Notes: generated by a model not told the origin, from the sequence alone. 64,000 bases of DNA from Miltoncostaea sp963771025 (GCA_963771025.1 CAVYRL010000003.1:418132-482131); one strand, 5' to 3'. Positions 9,516-18,754 are shown, numbered from the stretch's first letter. A program made the numbers and translations.

Positions 9516-9995
9516 TTACTGAATGCTCACGACGTAGGCGACGACGTTGTCGAGATCGGTGCCGCTGACGAGCCCCGCGGGCATCACGGCGCCGCCGTTC
9601 TTCACCTGGTTCTCGATGGTGTCCGCGCTGAGGCCCATGCCGGCGAGCTTGGGTCCGACGCCGCCGGCCTGGGTGCCGTCCGCGAGGTGGCAGCCGGTGC
9701 AGCTGGACTGGAACACGACGAGCCCGGCCTTCGCGTCCCCCGACGCGCCGCCGGCCGCCGGTGCGGTCGCCGCGCCGCCGCCGGCCGCCGGAGCGGTCGA
9801 GCCGCCGCCGCCCGCCGCGGGAGCGGCCGGGGCGGTCACCGTCTTGCCGTTCGAGTCGGTCTGCGCCGCGCTGTTGACGACCGTCGGGGATCCGGTCGGG
9901 GTCTGCGCATCCTTTTCGTTGCTCGTGACACAGCCCGACAGCAGGCCGGCCGCGGCGACCACCGCCACGAGCGAAGGGACCCAGAGCCTGCGCAC
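9516..9995 (-). CDS. Lipoprotein c-type cytochrome
   Basis: A 159-residue membrane-anchored cytochrome. The N-terminal signal ends in a lipobox (LLSGC, Cys22). Residues about 55-85 are a flexible linker with three APAAGGG-like units. The heme site is CTGCH (Cys99, Cys102, His103), and Met138 in GAVMPAG is the likely sixth ligand, all within a class I cytochrome c fold. It probably carries electrons on the outer face of the membrane to a terminal oxidase or other acceptor. I chose the GTG at 9993-9995 because GAGGGG lies 6 nt upstream; the open frame runs much further but has no protein-like sequence there. Confidence 0.88.
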   Translation of the reverse strand: MRRLWVPSLVAVVAAAGLLSGCVTSNEKDAQTPTGSPTVVNSAAQTDSNGKTVTAPAAPAAGGGGSTAPAAGGGAATAPAAGGASGDAKAGLVVFQSSCTGCHLADGTQAGGVGPKLAGMGLSADTIENQVKNGGAVMPAGLVSGTDLDNVVAYVVSIQ

Positions 9996-10124
9996 ATCAC
10001 ACCCCTCGGATCGATCGAGAAAGACTGCTGGATCATATGTGCCGGAACCCAAGAAACAACGCGGCCCGATACATCTCGGGTCATTGCGCCCTCCCCTCGA
10101 CGGGCGCGATACCCTGGCCGGACA

Positions 10125-10637
10125 GTGATCCGGTCGCTCACGGGCGTGGTGCCCCACCTCGGACCCGGCGCTTTCGTCCACGACGGCGCCGAGGTGATCG
10201 GGCGCGTGAGCATCGGCCGGAGCGCGTCGGTGTGGCCGCGCGCGGTGATACGCGGCGACACCGAGCGGATCAGCGTCGGCGCGGAGACCAACGTGCAGGA
10301 CGGTGCGGTGCTGCACGCCGACCCGGGCTTCCCCTGCGTGCTCGGCGACCGGGTCAGCGTGGGCCATCTGGCCTGCGTGCACGGCTGCACCGTCGAGGAC
10401 GAGGCGCTGATCGGCATGGGCGCGATCGTGATGAACGGGGCGCGCATCGGCAGCGGGTCGATCGTCGGCGCCGGAGCCGTGGTGCCGGAGGGGCTGGAGG
10501 TGCCAGCCGGGTCGCTGGTGCTGGGCGTCCCCGGGCGGGTGGCCCGCGCCACCTCCCCCGAGGAGCGCGATGGCCTTCTCACCACGGCGGCCCACTATGT
10601 CGGGATGATCGAGGTGCACCGTGACCACGCTGGGTGA
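10125..10637 (+). CDS. Gamma-carbonic anhydrase family protein
   Basis: A 170-residue left-handed beta-helix protein with hexapeptide repeats. The conserved landmarks of the gamma-carbonic anhydrase/PaaY group are present: VWPRAVIRGD, QDGAVLHAD and GHLACVHGC, which together supply the three zinc-binding histidines. It should form a trimer and may hydrate CO2, although many members have no proven activity. The start is GTG at 10125, with only a weak upstream purine patch. Its 3' end overlaps the SpoIIE phosphatase gene by 17 bases, so the two are co-translated. Confidence 0.88.
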   Translation: MIRSLTGVVPHLGPGAFVHDGAEVIGRVSIGRSASVWPRAVIRGDTERISVGAETNVQDGAVLHADPGFPCVLGDRVSVGHLACVHGCTVEDEALIGMGAIVMNGARIGSGSIVGAGAVVPEGLEVPAGSLVLGVPGRVARATSPEERDGLLTTAAHYVGMIEVHRDHAG

Positions 10638-12891
10638 GCCCTGGCCCACCGGGGTGGTGGATCCGACCCGCTGGCTGGCCCGCCTCGCGTCGGTGACGGC
10701 CGTCGAGCTGGAGGCGGCCCTCGACGAGATCGCCGAGCGCGTACACGAGGTCTTCCCGGTGGACATGGTCTCGGTGACGGTCGTGGACGACATCGGCCAC
10801 GACGGCGTCACGCGCGGCTACTGCGTGGGCGGCTCGGCCGCAGCGCAGGCGCTGGCGCCCCTGCTCACCTCGGACGGCATCGACCCGGTGGGCGTTGCCG
10901 AGGCGGCCTTCGAGGCCGGCCGGCCGGTGGTGTGGCCGCGCCTCGTGTCCGAGCCCGCCGAGCTCGCTCGCCTGGCCCGCCTGGCCGACGCCGGCGGACA
11001 GGCCGGGGCGCTGCACCGGCTGATGCTCGACGCCGGGGGCCTTGCGGTGCCGCTCTCCGCCCCCCACGGGCCGGCCATCGGAGCGGTCGCCCTGGTGAGT
11101 CTCTCGCGGGAGAACCCCCTGCCCGAGCGCGCCGTCGCCGAGCTCCAGTCCTTGGCCCCTCAGCTGGCCCTGACGGTGCGCAACCATCAGCTGGCGGCCC
11201 GCAACCGGCGCAACCGCCACACCCTCGAGGGCGTCATCTCGTCGAGCCCGATGGGCGTCATCGTGAGCGACACCCAGGGACGCCTCTCGATCGCCAACGC
11301 CGCCGCCTCGGAGGTGCTCGCCGTCGATCTCGCCCCCCACGTGGGCGAGCGCCTCGGCACGCTCGTCGACACCCTGATCAAGTGGCGCTTCGTCAATCCC
11401 GACGAGTACGCGCGACGCATCCACGCGATCCACGCCGACACGACGCACCGCGTGACTCACGAGGCCGAGACCGTGGACGGACGCGCCATCGAGCACTCCT
11501 CGTCGCCGGTGCGGGACTCGACGGACGCCGTGGTGGGGCGCGTGATCATGCTGCACGACGTCACCGCGTCGCGAACCGCGCTGCTCGACGCCCGTCGCCT
11601 CGCCTCCGAGCGCGCCGCCCTGCTCGAGCGCGAGGAGCGTCGCGCCCAGGAGGAGGTGGCCCTCACCCGGGCCGCGCACGCCATGGCCTCGGCCCTGACG
11701 CCGGCCGCCATCCACGAGCGGCTTCTCGAGGAGAGCATGGGCATGCTGCCGGCGTGTGAGCGAGTCGCCGTGCTGACGCTCGACCGCCGCGGCATCGTTC
11801 TGCCCGCGGCGACCCGCGGGTTCTCGGACACGTCGATCGCGCGCATGACGTTCCGCAGCGGCGACGGCGTGGTGGGGCGCGTGATGTCCGACGGGCGCCC
11901 GTTCATCTGCAACGACACCGAGATGGACGAGCGCATCTCCACGCGCATCACCCGCGCCGAGGGGATCCTCTCGTTCATGCACGTGCCGCTGATGCTCTCG
12001 GACCGCGTGTACGGCCTGGTGAGCGTCAACAGCTCACATCGCCACGCCTTCGGCGAGCGCGAGTTGCGCCTGGTGTCCGAGCTGGCGCGGCATGCGTCCG
12101 CCGCGCTCCAGAACGCGCTGCGCTTCGAGCAGGAGCGCCACATCGCCGAGACGCTCCAGCAGGCGCTCCTCGCCCAAGATCTGCCGCGCGTGGCGGGGCT
12201 CGAGCTCGCTGCGTTGTACCACCCTGCCGCCGGCTCGCAGGTCGGCGGCGACTTCTACAGCGCGTGGCCCCTGTGCGACGGCCGCCTGGCACTGCTGGTC
12301 GGCGACGTGTCGGGGAAGGGCGTCGAGGCGGCGGGCGTGACGGCCATGGCGCGCTACATGGCCGAGGCCCTCAGCCAGCACAACAGCGAACCGGACGCGC
12401 TGGTCGCCGAGCTCAACGACATGCTGTGCCCGCGACTGCCCGACGGCGCGCTCGTGACGCTGGTGATGGTGGCCATCGACACGGCCGGCGAGCGTCTCAG
12501 CTGGTGCAGCGCCGGCCATCCCCCGCCGGTGATCGTGGAGGCGGGCGGGCGGTACCGCACCCTCGACGACCCCGACCCCCCGTGCGGCGTGTTCCCGGGT
12601 CAGGTCTTCCACTGCGGGGTCGAGCGCTTCGGCCCCGGAGACCTGCTGTTCACCTACACCGACGGGCTCATCGAGGCGCGCCGCGGGGGCGCGGAGTTCG
12701 GAGAGGAGCGGCTGCGCGAGGCGTTGCTGGAGGCCGCCGGCGAGTGGCCCGACCAACTGGCCCGCGCGGTCTACGCGACCGCGCGCACCTGGAGCGAGGG
12801 GCACCTCACCGACGACGTGGCCATCGCGGTGGTCAAGCGGGTTCCGGTGCAGCTGCTCGCAGCGTCAGCGGGGTCTCGCCGCCCAACGTGA
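10621..12891 (+). CDS. GAF-PAS-GAF SpoIIE-type PP2C phosphatase
   Basis: A 756-residue cytoplasmic sensor phosphatase. Apparent order: an N-terminal GAF-like domain (about 20-190), a PAS domain (about 200-315, GVISSSPMGVIVSDTQGRLS), a second GAF domain (about 345-510, MTFRSGDGVVGRVMSDGRPF) and the PP2C/SpoIIE catalytic domain (about 520-745) with HPAAGSQVGGDFYSAW, LLVGDVSGKGVEAAG, SAGHPPPVI, FTYTDGLIEAR and LTDDVAIAVV, so the metal-binding aspartates are present. It should dephosphorylate a STAS protein such as the one at 9090-9464. The GTG at 10621 has GAGGTG upstream. Its end overlaps the convergent META gene by 59 bases. Confidence 0.92.
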   Translation: MTTLGEPWPTGVVDPTRWLARLASVTAVELEAALDEIAERVHEVFPVDMVSVTVVDDIGHDGVTRGYCVGGSAAAQALAPLLTSDGIDPVGVAEAAFEAGRPVVWPRLVSEPAELARLARLADAGGQAGALHRLMLDAGGLAVPLSAPHGPAIGAVALVSLSRENPLPERAVAELQSLAPQLALTVRNHQLAARNRRNRHTLEGVISSSPMGVIVSDTQGRLSIANAAASEVLAVDLAPHVGERLGTLVDTLIKWRFVNPDEYARRIHAIHADTTHRVTHEAETVDGRAIEHSSSPVRDSTDAVVGRVIMLHDVTASRTALLDARRLASERAALLEREERRAQEEVALTRAAHAMASALTPAAIHERLLEESMGMLPACERVAVLTLDRRGIVLPAATRGFSDTSIARMTFRSGDGVVGRVMSDGRPFICNDTEMDERISTRITRAEGILSFMHVPLMLSDRVYGLVSVNSSHRHAFGERELRLVSELARHASAALQNALRFEQERHIAETLQQALLAQDLPRVAGLELAALYHPAAGSQVGGDFYSAWPLCDGRLALLVGDVSGKGVEAAGVTAMARYMAEALSQHNSEPDALVAELNDMLCPRLPDGALVTLVMVAIDTAGERLSWCSAGHPPPVIVEAGGRYRTLDDPDPPCGVFPGQVFHCGVERFGPGDLLFTYTDGLIEARRGGAEFGEERLREALLEAAGEWPDQLARAVYATARTWSEGHLTDDVAIAVVKRVPVQLLAASAGSRRPT

Positions 12892-13186
12892 GGGTGTCGC
12901 CGTCGAGAACCACCGTGCTCGTCCCCTCCAGCGCGGCGGTGAAGAGCCGCTCCTGCTCCATCAGGTGCTCGGGGCCGGCCATGCGCGTCATCAGCACCGG
13001 ACCGATGGTCAACACCGCGCCCTCGAGCGAGTAGGCGCCCGAGAAGCGGTTGATCCCGGTGGTGCCCGCGACGTGACCCTCGCGGGTGAAGGTGAGCGTG
13101 GGCGGAGGATCCCCGACCAGCGCGGCCCCGATCGCCGTGACGACCCACGCGCCGCCGGCGAGTGCCCCGGCGGGGATCTCGGTCAC
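12833..13186 (-). CDS. META-domain (HslJ-like) protein
   Basis: A 117-residue protein matching the META/HslJ fold: LAGGAWVVTAIG at the start, TLTFTREGHVAGTTGINRF with the NxFxGxY-like core (NRFSGAYSLEG), and MEQERLFTAAL followed by TLTLGG near the end. HslJ relatives are linked to heat shock and novobiocin resistance; activity is unknown. No signal peptide is seen, unlike many secreted META proteins. The GTG start overlaps the stop of the upstream gene (GTGA), so it belongs to a two-gene unit. Confidence 0.8.
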   Translation of the reverse strand: MTEIPAGALAGGAWVVTAIGAALVGDPPPTLTFTREGHVAGTTGINRFSGAYSLEGAVLTIGPVLMTRMAGPEHLMEQERLFTAALEGTSTVVLDGDTLTLGGETPLTLRAAAPEPA

Positions 13187-13830
13187 AGGCTCGCGGCCAA
13201 TCCCTCCACGAGGAACCGCGTGTGGGCGTGGAGCATCGCGGCCTGGCCGATCCGGTTGACCACCTCGGGGCTCGCGACCGCGTCCGGGCCACCGCGGGCG
13301 ATCTCGCCCTCCTTCGCCCGGCGGTCCATGGCGAAGATCGTGTCCGCCAGCTGGGTCTGGCGCTCGCCCATCCAGGCCAGCACGGCCGTCGCGACCGCGG
13401 GCTCGCCGTCGCGCGCGTCGTCGAGAGCCTCGAGGAACACGCGCGTCCACGCCGCGATACGCACGCGGCGGTCGATCATCGTGTGGATGGCGGGGTCGTC
13501 GGCCACCTCGTCGCCGAACTGGAGATCGAGTTCGAAGGCGGTCGCCTCGCCGATGCGCTTGATCTGATCGTCCACCTGGTCCTCGCGCACGCGCAGCGCG
13601 GCCGGAGCGTCCTCGGCGAACGCGGTGAGCGCGTCCGCCGACGAGGGCGACGCGTTGGCCGCAAGGGCCTCCGCCACCAGCGTCAGGTGGGCCCGCACGG
13701 CGGGGTCGCCCGCCGGCGCCAGGTCGTCGGAGCCCCGCGCCTCCGCCACCAGCAACTCACCGAGCCGCTCCGGGTGGGACTGCATCCACACGAGCAGACT
13801 GCGGGCGCTGGGGTGGGGAGCCGTCGTCAC
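13183..13830 (-). CDS. Hypothetical helical protein
   Basis: A 215-residue protein I do not recognise. It is rich in Ala, Asp and Glu, predicted mostly helical, without a signal peptide, membrane segment or cysteine motif. Notable strings are LLVWMQSHPERLGELLVAEA near the start and MIDRRVRIAAWTRVFLEAL in the middle. The GTG start follows AGGAGATGAC closely, a good ribosome binding site. It is translationally coupled to the META gene and lies 34 bases downstream of the ETF-QO gene on the same strand, so it may share its transcript. Confidence 0.7.
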   Translation of the reverse strand: MTTAPHPSARSLLVWMQSHPERLGELLVAEARGSDDLAPAGDPAVRAHLTLVAEALAANASPSSADALTAFAEDAPAALRVREDQVDDQIKRIGEATAFELDLQFGDEVADDPAIHTMIDRRVRIAAWTRVFLEALDDARDGEPAVATAVLAWMGERQTQLADTIFAMDRRAKEGEIARGGPDAVASPEVVNRIGQAAMLHAHTRFLVEGLAASL

Positions 13831-13864
13831 GTCATCTCCTGGCGCGAGTCGGGGACGGGGTGGA

Positions 13865-15562
13865 TCAGGTGATCGTGTACTCGGGTCCGCTGCCGCCCTC
13901 GGGCGGGGTCAGGCGCCCGCCCTTGGCCGTGATCGCCCCGCACTGCACGCAGTTCGACGCGTTGACGTGAACCGTGACGGTGCCGTTCTGGGGCGAGTCC
14001 GCGTCGATCTCGTAGACCTGTGCGGGGCACATGTTGACCCAGGCGGTGGCGAGGGCCCTGGGCACCTCGGTGCGCACGCGGATGTGGCTCGGCTGGTCGT
14101 CGCGCGTCTGGTTGCCGCTGGCGAAGACGCTCGAGAGCTTGTCGAAGATGTACTCGCCGTCGGGCTTCGGGTACTGCGCCGCGCGGTCGCCGATGAAGAT
14201 CGGCTCCTGCGCATCGGTCTTCGACTTGACCCGTTTGCGCGGCAGGCGGCCGCCGGACGCGGTCGCCATGCCGTGCACCATGCCGCCGTAGATGAAGTTC
14301 TTCTGGAAGGCGGGCCGGATGTTGCGGACCTTCCAGAGCTCCTTCCAGATCGACGAGTCCTGGATGGCCTTGGTGTAGCCCCAGAGGCCGGCCGGGGTCG
14401 TGGCCTTCTCGGCCTTCAACGCGGCGTAGATCTGGTCGCCGGCGATGGTGCCCGACTGAATGGCGAGGTGAACGCCCTTCAGGGCCATCATGTCCACGAA
14501 GCCGGCGCTGTCGCCCACGAGGACCGCGCCCGGAACGTGCAGGCGGCTCGGCAACCCGTAGAGACCGCCGCCCGGGATCGTCTTCGCGCCCCAGGCGAGC
14601 CGCTTGCCGCCGCCCAGGATCTCCCGGATGAACGGGTGCGTCTTGAACTCCTGGAGCACATCGTGCGCGGAGAGCGTGGCGTCGGCGTAGTCGAGGCCGA
14701 CCACGTAGCCGATCGAGACCTTGTCCTCGCCCATCGGGTAGATCCAGGAGCCGCCGTACTCGCGATACTTGCTGGTGAACCGCAGCGGCCAGCCCAGCGT
14801 GTGGATCAGCTTGGTGAGCGGCTTGCCGACCTCCCAGACCTCCTTCACCCCGAGTTCCCAGCTCTGGGTGGAGTCGCGGTCCAGGTCGAACGTGGAGCGC
14901 ACCACTCCGGCCAGGTGACCCGGGGTGCCCTCGGCGATGACGGTCACCTTGGCGTGCACCTCGGCGCCCGGCTCGAAGGCGGAGAGCTCCTCGCCGTTGC
15001 GGCCGCGGCCCTTGTCGCCGGTCACCACGCCCATCACGCGGCCCTGATCGACGATCAGCTTCTGCGCGTCGGTCTCGGGGAGCATGAACGCGCCGAGCTC
15101 CTCGGCCTGCTCGCTCATCCACCGCGCCATCTGGCTGATCGAGATGATCCAGTTGCCGTGGTTCTTCATCTGCGGCGGGGTGGGGATGCGGATCTTGGCC
15201 CGCTTGCGCATCAGGTACACGGCCTCGCCGGTGACCTTCCCGTAGGTCGGGAAGTCCGCATCGGGCGTGTCGGGGAACAGCGCCTTCAAGGGCCCGGGGC
15301 GCATCACGGCGCCCGACAGCAGGTGCGATCCGGCCGTCTTGCCCTTGTCGGCCACCGCGATCGGCACCTCGCCCAGCTGCTCCGCCAGCTCGGGGTCCTC
15401 ACCGAGCAGCTGCCCCAGGCGCACCGCGGTCGCGAGGCCGGCGGGCCCGGCTCCGACGATCAGTACGCCGACATCGATGCGCTCGTCCTCGGCGGCGGTC
15501 GGAAGCACCACCTGATCCGAGGGCCGGAAGGGAGGCGGATAGTCAGCCGGGAGGATGTCCAT
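13865..15562 (-). CDS. Electron-transfer flavoprotein:quinone oxidoreductase (ETF-QO)
   Basis: A 565-residue flavoprotein passing electrons from ETF to the membrane quinone pool. The FAD Rossmann motif GAGPAG lies at residues 37-42. The central region (GVVTGDKGRGRNGE, FTSKYREYGGSWIYPMGEDK) and LVGDSAGFVDMMALKG are typical. The C-terminal ferredoxin-like region has Cys512 (MCPAQVYE) and Cys538/Cys541 (NCVQCGAI), but the position of the fourth [4Fe-4S] ligand is Ile544 (ATC at 13931-13933). The family normally has four cysteines there. The start is ATG at 15560-15562. It lies directly downstream of the transhydrogenase genes, grouping redox enzymes. No etfAB is in the window. Confidence 0.92.
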   Translation of the reverse strand: MDILPADYPPPFRPSDQVVLPTAAEDERIDVGVLIVGAGPAGLATAVRLGQLLGEDPELAEQLGEVPIAVADKGKTAGSHLLSGAVMRPGPLKALFPDTPDADFPTYGKVTGEAVYLMRKRAKIRIPTPPQMKNHGNWIISISQMARWMSEQAEELGAFMLPETDAQKLIVDQGRVMGVVTGDKGRGRNGEELSAFEPGAEVHAKVTVIAEGTPGHLAGVVRSTFDLDRDSTQSWELGVKEVWEVGKPLTKLIHTLGWPLRFTSKYREYGGSWIYPMGEDKVSIGYVVGLDYADATLSAHDVLQEFKTHPFIREILGGGKRLAWGAKTIPGGGLYGLPSRLHVPGAVLVGDSAGFVDMMALKGVHLAIQSGTIAGDQIYAALKAEKATTPAGLWGYTKAIQDSSIWKELWKVRNIRPAFQKNFIYGGMVHGMATASGGRLPRKRVKSKTDAQEPIFIGDRAAQYPKPDGEYIFDKLSSVFASGNQTRDDQPSHIRVRTEVPRALATAWVNMCPAQVYEIDADSPQNGTVTVHVNASNCVQCGAITAKGGRLTPPEGGSGPEYTIT

Positions 15563-15645
15563 TCAGGGCAACTCGCTGGATTCGGGAACAGGTCGCGGTT
15601 CGATATTACCCCCGCTCAGGTGACGCGGTCCCGCAACGGAGGCTC

Positions 15646-17058
15646 CTAGAGCGAGATCGCGTCCCGGGCGCCGCTGACCTCGTTGGAGAGCTCGGTGACG
15701 ACGGCCTTCGCGTCGCCGAACACCATCAGGGTCTTCGGATCGAAGAACAGCTCGTTCTCGATGCCCGCGAATCCGGCGCGCATGCTGCGCTTGACCACCA
15801 TCACGCAGGCCGCCTTGTCCACCTCGAGGATCGGCATCCCGAAGATCGGGCTGCTGGTGTCGTGGCGGGCGGCGGGGTTGACGACGTCGTTGGCGCCGAG
15901 CACCAGCACCACGTCGGTCTGCGGGAAGTCGCCGTTGATCTCGTCCATGTCGAGCAGCTGGTCGTAGGGCACGTTGGCCTCGGCCAGCAGCACGTTCATG
16001 TGGCCCGGCATGCGCCCGGCGACAGGATGGATCGCGAAGCGCACCTCGACGCCCTCCTTGGTGAGGGCGTCGGAGAGCTCGCGGACCTTGTGCTGCGCCT
16101 GGGCGACGGCCATGCCATACCCGGGAACGATGATCACAGAGCGCGCGTTCTTCATCAGCTCCGCTGCCTCGGACGGATCGGCCGAGCGGATCTGACCCTG
16201 GTCCTGCCCGCCGCCGGCCGCGGCGGCCGACGCGTCCACCGCGCCGAAGGCTCCGAAGAGCACGTTGCGGAAGGAGCGGTTCATGGCGCGGCACATGATG
16301 ATCGAGAGGATCAGGCCCGACGCGCCGTCGAGGGCGCCGGCCACGATTAGCAGCTTGCTGTCGAGCACGAACCCGAGGCCCGCGGCCGAGAGGCCGGCGT
16401 AGGCGTTGAGGAGCGCGATGACCGTCGGCATGTCGGCGCCACCGATCGGGATGATCAGGAACACGCCGAAGGCGAGCGTGAGCACCGCGATCACGGGGAT
16501 GATCCAGCCCTGGGTCGGGTCGATCATCAGCCAGACGACGAGCGCCAGCGCCAGGCCGAGCACGGCGAAGTTCACCGGATTCTGCCCGGGATAGACGATC
16601 GGTCGCTGCGGCAGCCATTCCTGCAGCTTGCCGGCGGCCATCAGGCTGCCGGTGAAGACGAGGAACCCGAGGCCGATCTCGACGCCGAGCACGCCGCTGT
16701 CGAACACGGACAGGTGGTCCGACTCCAGGTAGTAGTGCGCACACCCGACCAGCGCGGCGGCGAGACCGCCGAAGGCGTGCGACAGGGCGATCCGCTGGGG
16801 CATGGCGGTCATGGGCACCAGCAGGCCGAGCGGGATGCCGATGGCCGAGCCGATCAGCGCGGCGACGGCGATCAGGATGTAGCCCTCGGTGGTGATGCCC
16901 GGCCAGAACAGCGTGGCCACGATGGCGATGCCGAAGCCGATCTCGCCCGCCAGAACGCCGCGGCGGGCGGTGGGGGCGGCGGTCATCCACTTCAGCGAGA
17001 ACGCGAACCCGAGGGCTGCGACCAGATACGCCAGGTTGATCCAGTCCATGCGACCCAT
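15646..17058 (-). CDS. pntB: NAD(P) transhydrogenase subunit beta
   Basis: A 470-residue integral membrane subunit of proton-translocating transhydrogenase, which makes NADPH from NADH using the proton gradient. The N-terminal two thirds hold about nine membrane helices; the C-terminal NADP(H)-binding domain III begins near residue 290 with VPGYGMAVAQAQHKVREL, and VLVLGANDVVNPAARHD and MRAGFAGIENELFF follow. I chose the ATG at 17056-17058, which overlaps the stop of pntA2 (ATGA). All three pnt genes are chained by four-base overlaps, giving a single operon. Confidence 0.95.
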   Translation of the reverse strand: MGRMDWINLAYLVAALGFAFSLKWMTAAPTARRGVLAGEIGFGIAIVATLFWPGITTEGYILIAVAALIGSAIGIPLGLLVPMTAMPQRIALSHAFGGLAAALVGCAHYYLESDHLSVFDSGVLGVEIGLGFLVFTGSLMAAGKLQEWLPQRPIVYPGQNPVNFAVLGLALALVVWLMIDPTQGWIIPVIAVLTLAFGVFLIIPIGGADMPTVIALLNAYAGLSAAGLGFVLDSKLLIVAGALDGASGLILSIIMCRAMNRSFRNVLFGAFGAVDASAAAAGGGQDQGQIRSADPSEAAELMKNARSVIIVPGYGMAVAQAQHKVRELSDALTKEGVEVRFAIHPVAGRMPGHMNVLLAEANVPYDQLLDMDEINGDFPQTDVVLVLGANDVVNPAARHDTSSPIFGMPILEVDKAACVMVVKRSMRAGFAGIENELFFDPKTLMVFGDAKAVVTELSNEVSGARDAISL

Positions 17059-17387
17059 CAGGCGGCCCCGTCGTCCGGAGTCGCGGTGGGCGCGGGCGCG
17101 GGCGCGCGCGGCTTGAACATCTTCAGCATGCGGTCGGTGATGATGAATCCGCCGACGACGTTGATGCTGGAGCACACCACGGCGATGAAGCCGAGGATCT
17201 GCGCGTAGGTCGTGGTGCCCTGGCCGAGGATCACGATCGAGCCCACCAACGCGATGGCCGAGAGGGCGTTCGTGAGTGCCATGAGGGGCGTGTGGAGGAG
17301 CTTCGGCACCCGGCGGATCAGCTCGAAGCCGAGCAACCCGGAGAGCGCGAAGATGAACAGGCTGGTGATGATGACGTCACTGCTCAT
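17058..17387 (-). CDS. pntA2: NAD(P) transhydrogenase subunit alpha, membrane part
   Basis: A 109-residue subunit containing the transmembrane part of the alpha chain: three hydrophobic helices with LIRRVPKLLHTPLMALTNAL, characteristic of PntA domain II, followed by a short Pro/Ala-rich tail. In many Actinobacteria and Proteobacteria the alpha subunit is split into a soluble and a membrane polypeptide, as here. ATGA overlaps tie it to both neighbours. Confidence 0.93.
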   Translation of the reverse strand: MSSDVIITSLFIFALSGLLGFELIRRVPKLLHTPLMALTNALSAIALVGSIVILGQGTTTYAQILGFIAVVCSSINVVGGFIITDRMLKMFKPRAPAPAPTATPDDGAA

Positions 17388-18601
17388 GAGGGGACGCCCT
17401 CCCCGGCGCCGAGGGCGGTCTTGACCCGCTCGTTGACGATGTCGCCGCCGCGGCTGACCATGCTCTGATTGACGATGTCGTCATCCGGCTTCGGGGCGAT
17501 GCTGCCGTCCGAGACGAGCAACGCGATGAAGTTCGCGACGTTCTTCGCGTACATCAGGCTGGCGTGCTGCGGAGTCGATGAGGGCACGTTGGTCGGCCCG
17601 ATGATGCTCACCCCGCCCGAGACGACGGTCTCGCCGGCGCGCGTCAGCGCGCAGTTGCCGCCCTGCTCGGCGGCCAGGTTGACGATCACCGACCCCGGGC
17701 TCATGCCCGCGACCATCTCCTCGGTGACGATCACCGGCGCCTTGGCGCCCTGCACCTGAGCCGTGGTGACCACCACGTCGCTGCTCCCGACGGTCTTGGC
17801 GAGGAGCTCCTGCTGCTTGCGCAGCGTCTCCTCGTCGAGGGCGCTGGCGTAGGCGCCCGATCCCGCGCCCTCCTGCCCGGTCTCGAGGGGCAGCTCGACG
17901 AAGCGCGCGCCGAGGCTCTGCACCTCCTCCTTGGCCGCGTCGCGCACGTCGTAGGCCTCGACCACGGCGCCGAGGCGGCGGGCGGTGGCGATGGCCGAGA
18001 GCCCCGCGACGCCGGCGCCGATCACCAGCACGCGGGCCGGCGACATGGTGCCGGCCGAGGTGGTCAGCATCGGGAACACCTTCGGCAGCGCCTGCGCCGC
18101 CAGCAGGACGGCCTGGTAGCCGCTGATGTTCGCCTGGGAGCTGAGGACGTCCATCGCCTGAGCCCGGGTGGTGCGGGGGACCAGCTCCAACGAGTAGAGG
18201 GTCGCGCCCTTCGCGGCCAGCGCACCGGCCACCTCGGGAGCCGCGAGCGGCGCGGCCATCCCGACGATCACCTGACTCGGGCGTACTCGCGCCAGGTCGG
18301 GGCTCTGCGGGTCGGCGTCGAGCACGCGGACGGCGGTGACGAGATCGGCCGCCCACACCTCCTCGGCGGTCCCGATGGTGGCTCCCTTGTCGACATAGGC
18401 GGCGTCGGTGAAGCCCGCGGCCATACCGGCGCCAGACTCGACGACGACTGCCGCGATGCCCAACTTGAGCAGCGCCGGCACGACGGAGGGGGTGATGGAC
18501 ACGCGACGCTCACCGTCGATGTGCTCGGCGGGGACGCCCACTTTGAGGGGGCGTGAAACGTCGGCCCCATTGTGCGAGGCGGTGGAGGAACTGGTTGACA
18601 C
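17384..18601 (-). CDS. pntA1: NAD(P) transhydrogenase subunit alpha, NAD-binding part
   Basis: A 405-residue soluble domain I of transhydrogenase, related to alanine dehydrogenase. The NAD(H) site is VLVIGAGVAGLSAIATARRL, with the following EAYDVRDAAKEEVQSLG; RRVSITPSVVPALLKLG near the N-terminus and SSQANISGYQAVLLAA are also typical. It starts at the GTG 18599-18601 and carries about 15 extra Ser/Thr-rich residues before the conserved region. First gene of the pntA1-pntA2-pntB operon; the 116-base stretch between it and the tRNA-Ala terminator presumably holds the promoter. Confidence 0.94.
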   Translation of the reverse strand: MSTSSSTASHNGADVSRPLKVGVPAEHIDGERRVSITPSVVPALLKLGIAAVVVESGAGMAAGFTDAAYVDKGATIGTAEEVWAADLVTAVRVLDADPQSPDLARVRPSQVIVGMAAPLAAPEVAGALAAKGATLYSLELVPRTTRAQAMDVLSSQANISGYQAVLLAAQALPKVFPMLTTSAGTMSPARVLVIGAGVAGLSAIATARRLGAVVEAYDVRDAAKEEVQSLGARFVELPLETGQEGAGSGAYASALDEETLRKQQELLAKTVGSSDVVVTTAQVQGAKAPVIVTEEMVAGMSPGSVIVNLAAEQGGNCALTRAGETVVSGGVSIIGPTNVPSSTPQHASLMYAKNVANFIALLVSDGSIAPKPDDDIVNQSMVSRGGDIVNERVKTALGAGEGVPS

Positions 18602-18717
18602 GTGACTTCCCGGGGTGGTGACGAGGTGGTGGTTTCTACCCTACGGTCAACCGAGGGTCAACGAGCATCCGTCCAGTACGGCGTATGGCGGCGCGGAGCG
18701 AGACGGCCGGCCCCAAC

Positions 18718-18748
18718 GATAAAAGCCCCGCATCGCGGGGCCTTTATG
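18718..18748 (-). terminator. Rho-independent terminator after tRNA-Ala
   Basis: On the minus strand GCCCCGC-GAT-GCGGGGC forms a perfect 7-bp GC stem with a 3-nt loop, followed immediately by TTTTAT. It lies just downstream of tRNA-Ala(CGC) on that strand. The plus-strand side also ends in TTTAT, so it may work in both directions. Confidence 0.85.
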
Positions 18749-18754
18749 CCGGAG

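Noticed and set aside
9996..10811. N-terminal extension of the cytochrome frame
   Set aside because: The frame is open but crosses the gamma-carbonic anhydrase gene and has no protein-like sequence; a signal peptide and ribosome binding site mark the start at 9995.
13625..15649. 674-codon plus-strand open frame opposite ETF-QO
   Set aside because: No domain; low-complexity Arg/Leu/Val sequence, while the minus strand encodes a complete flavoprotein.
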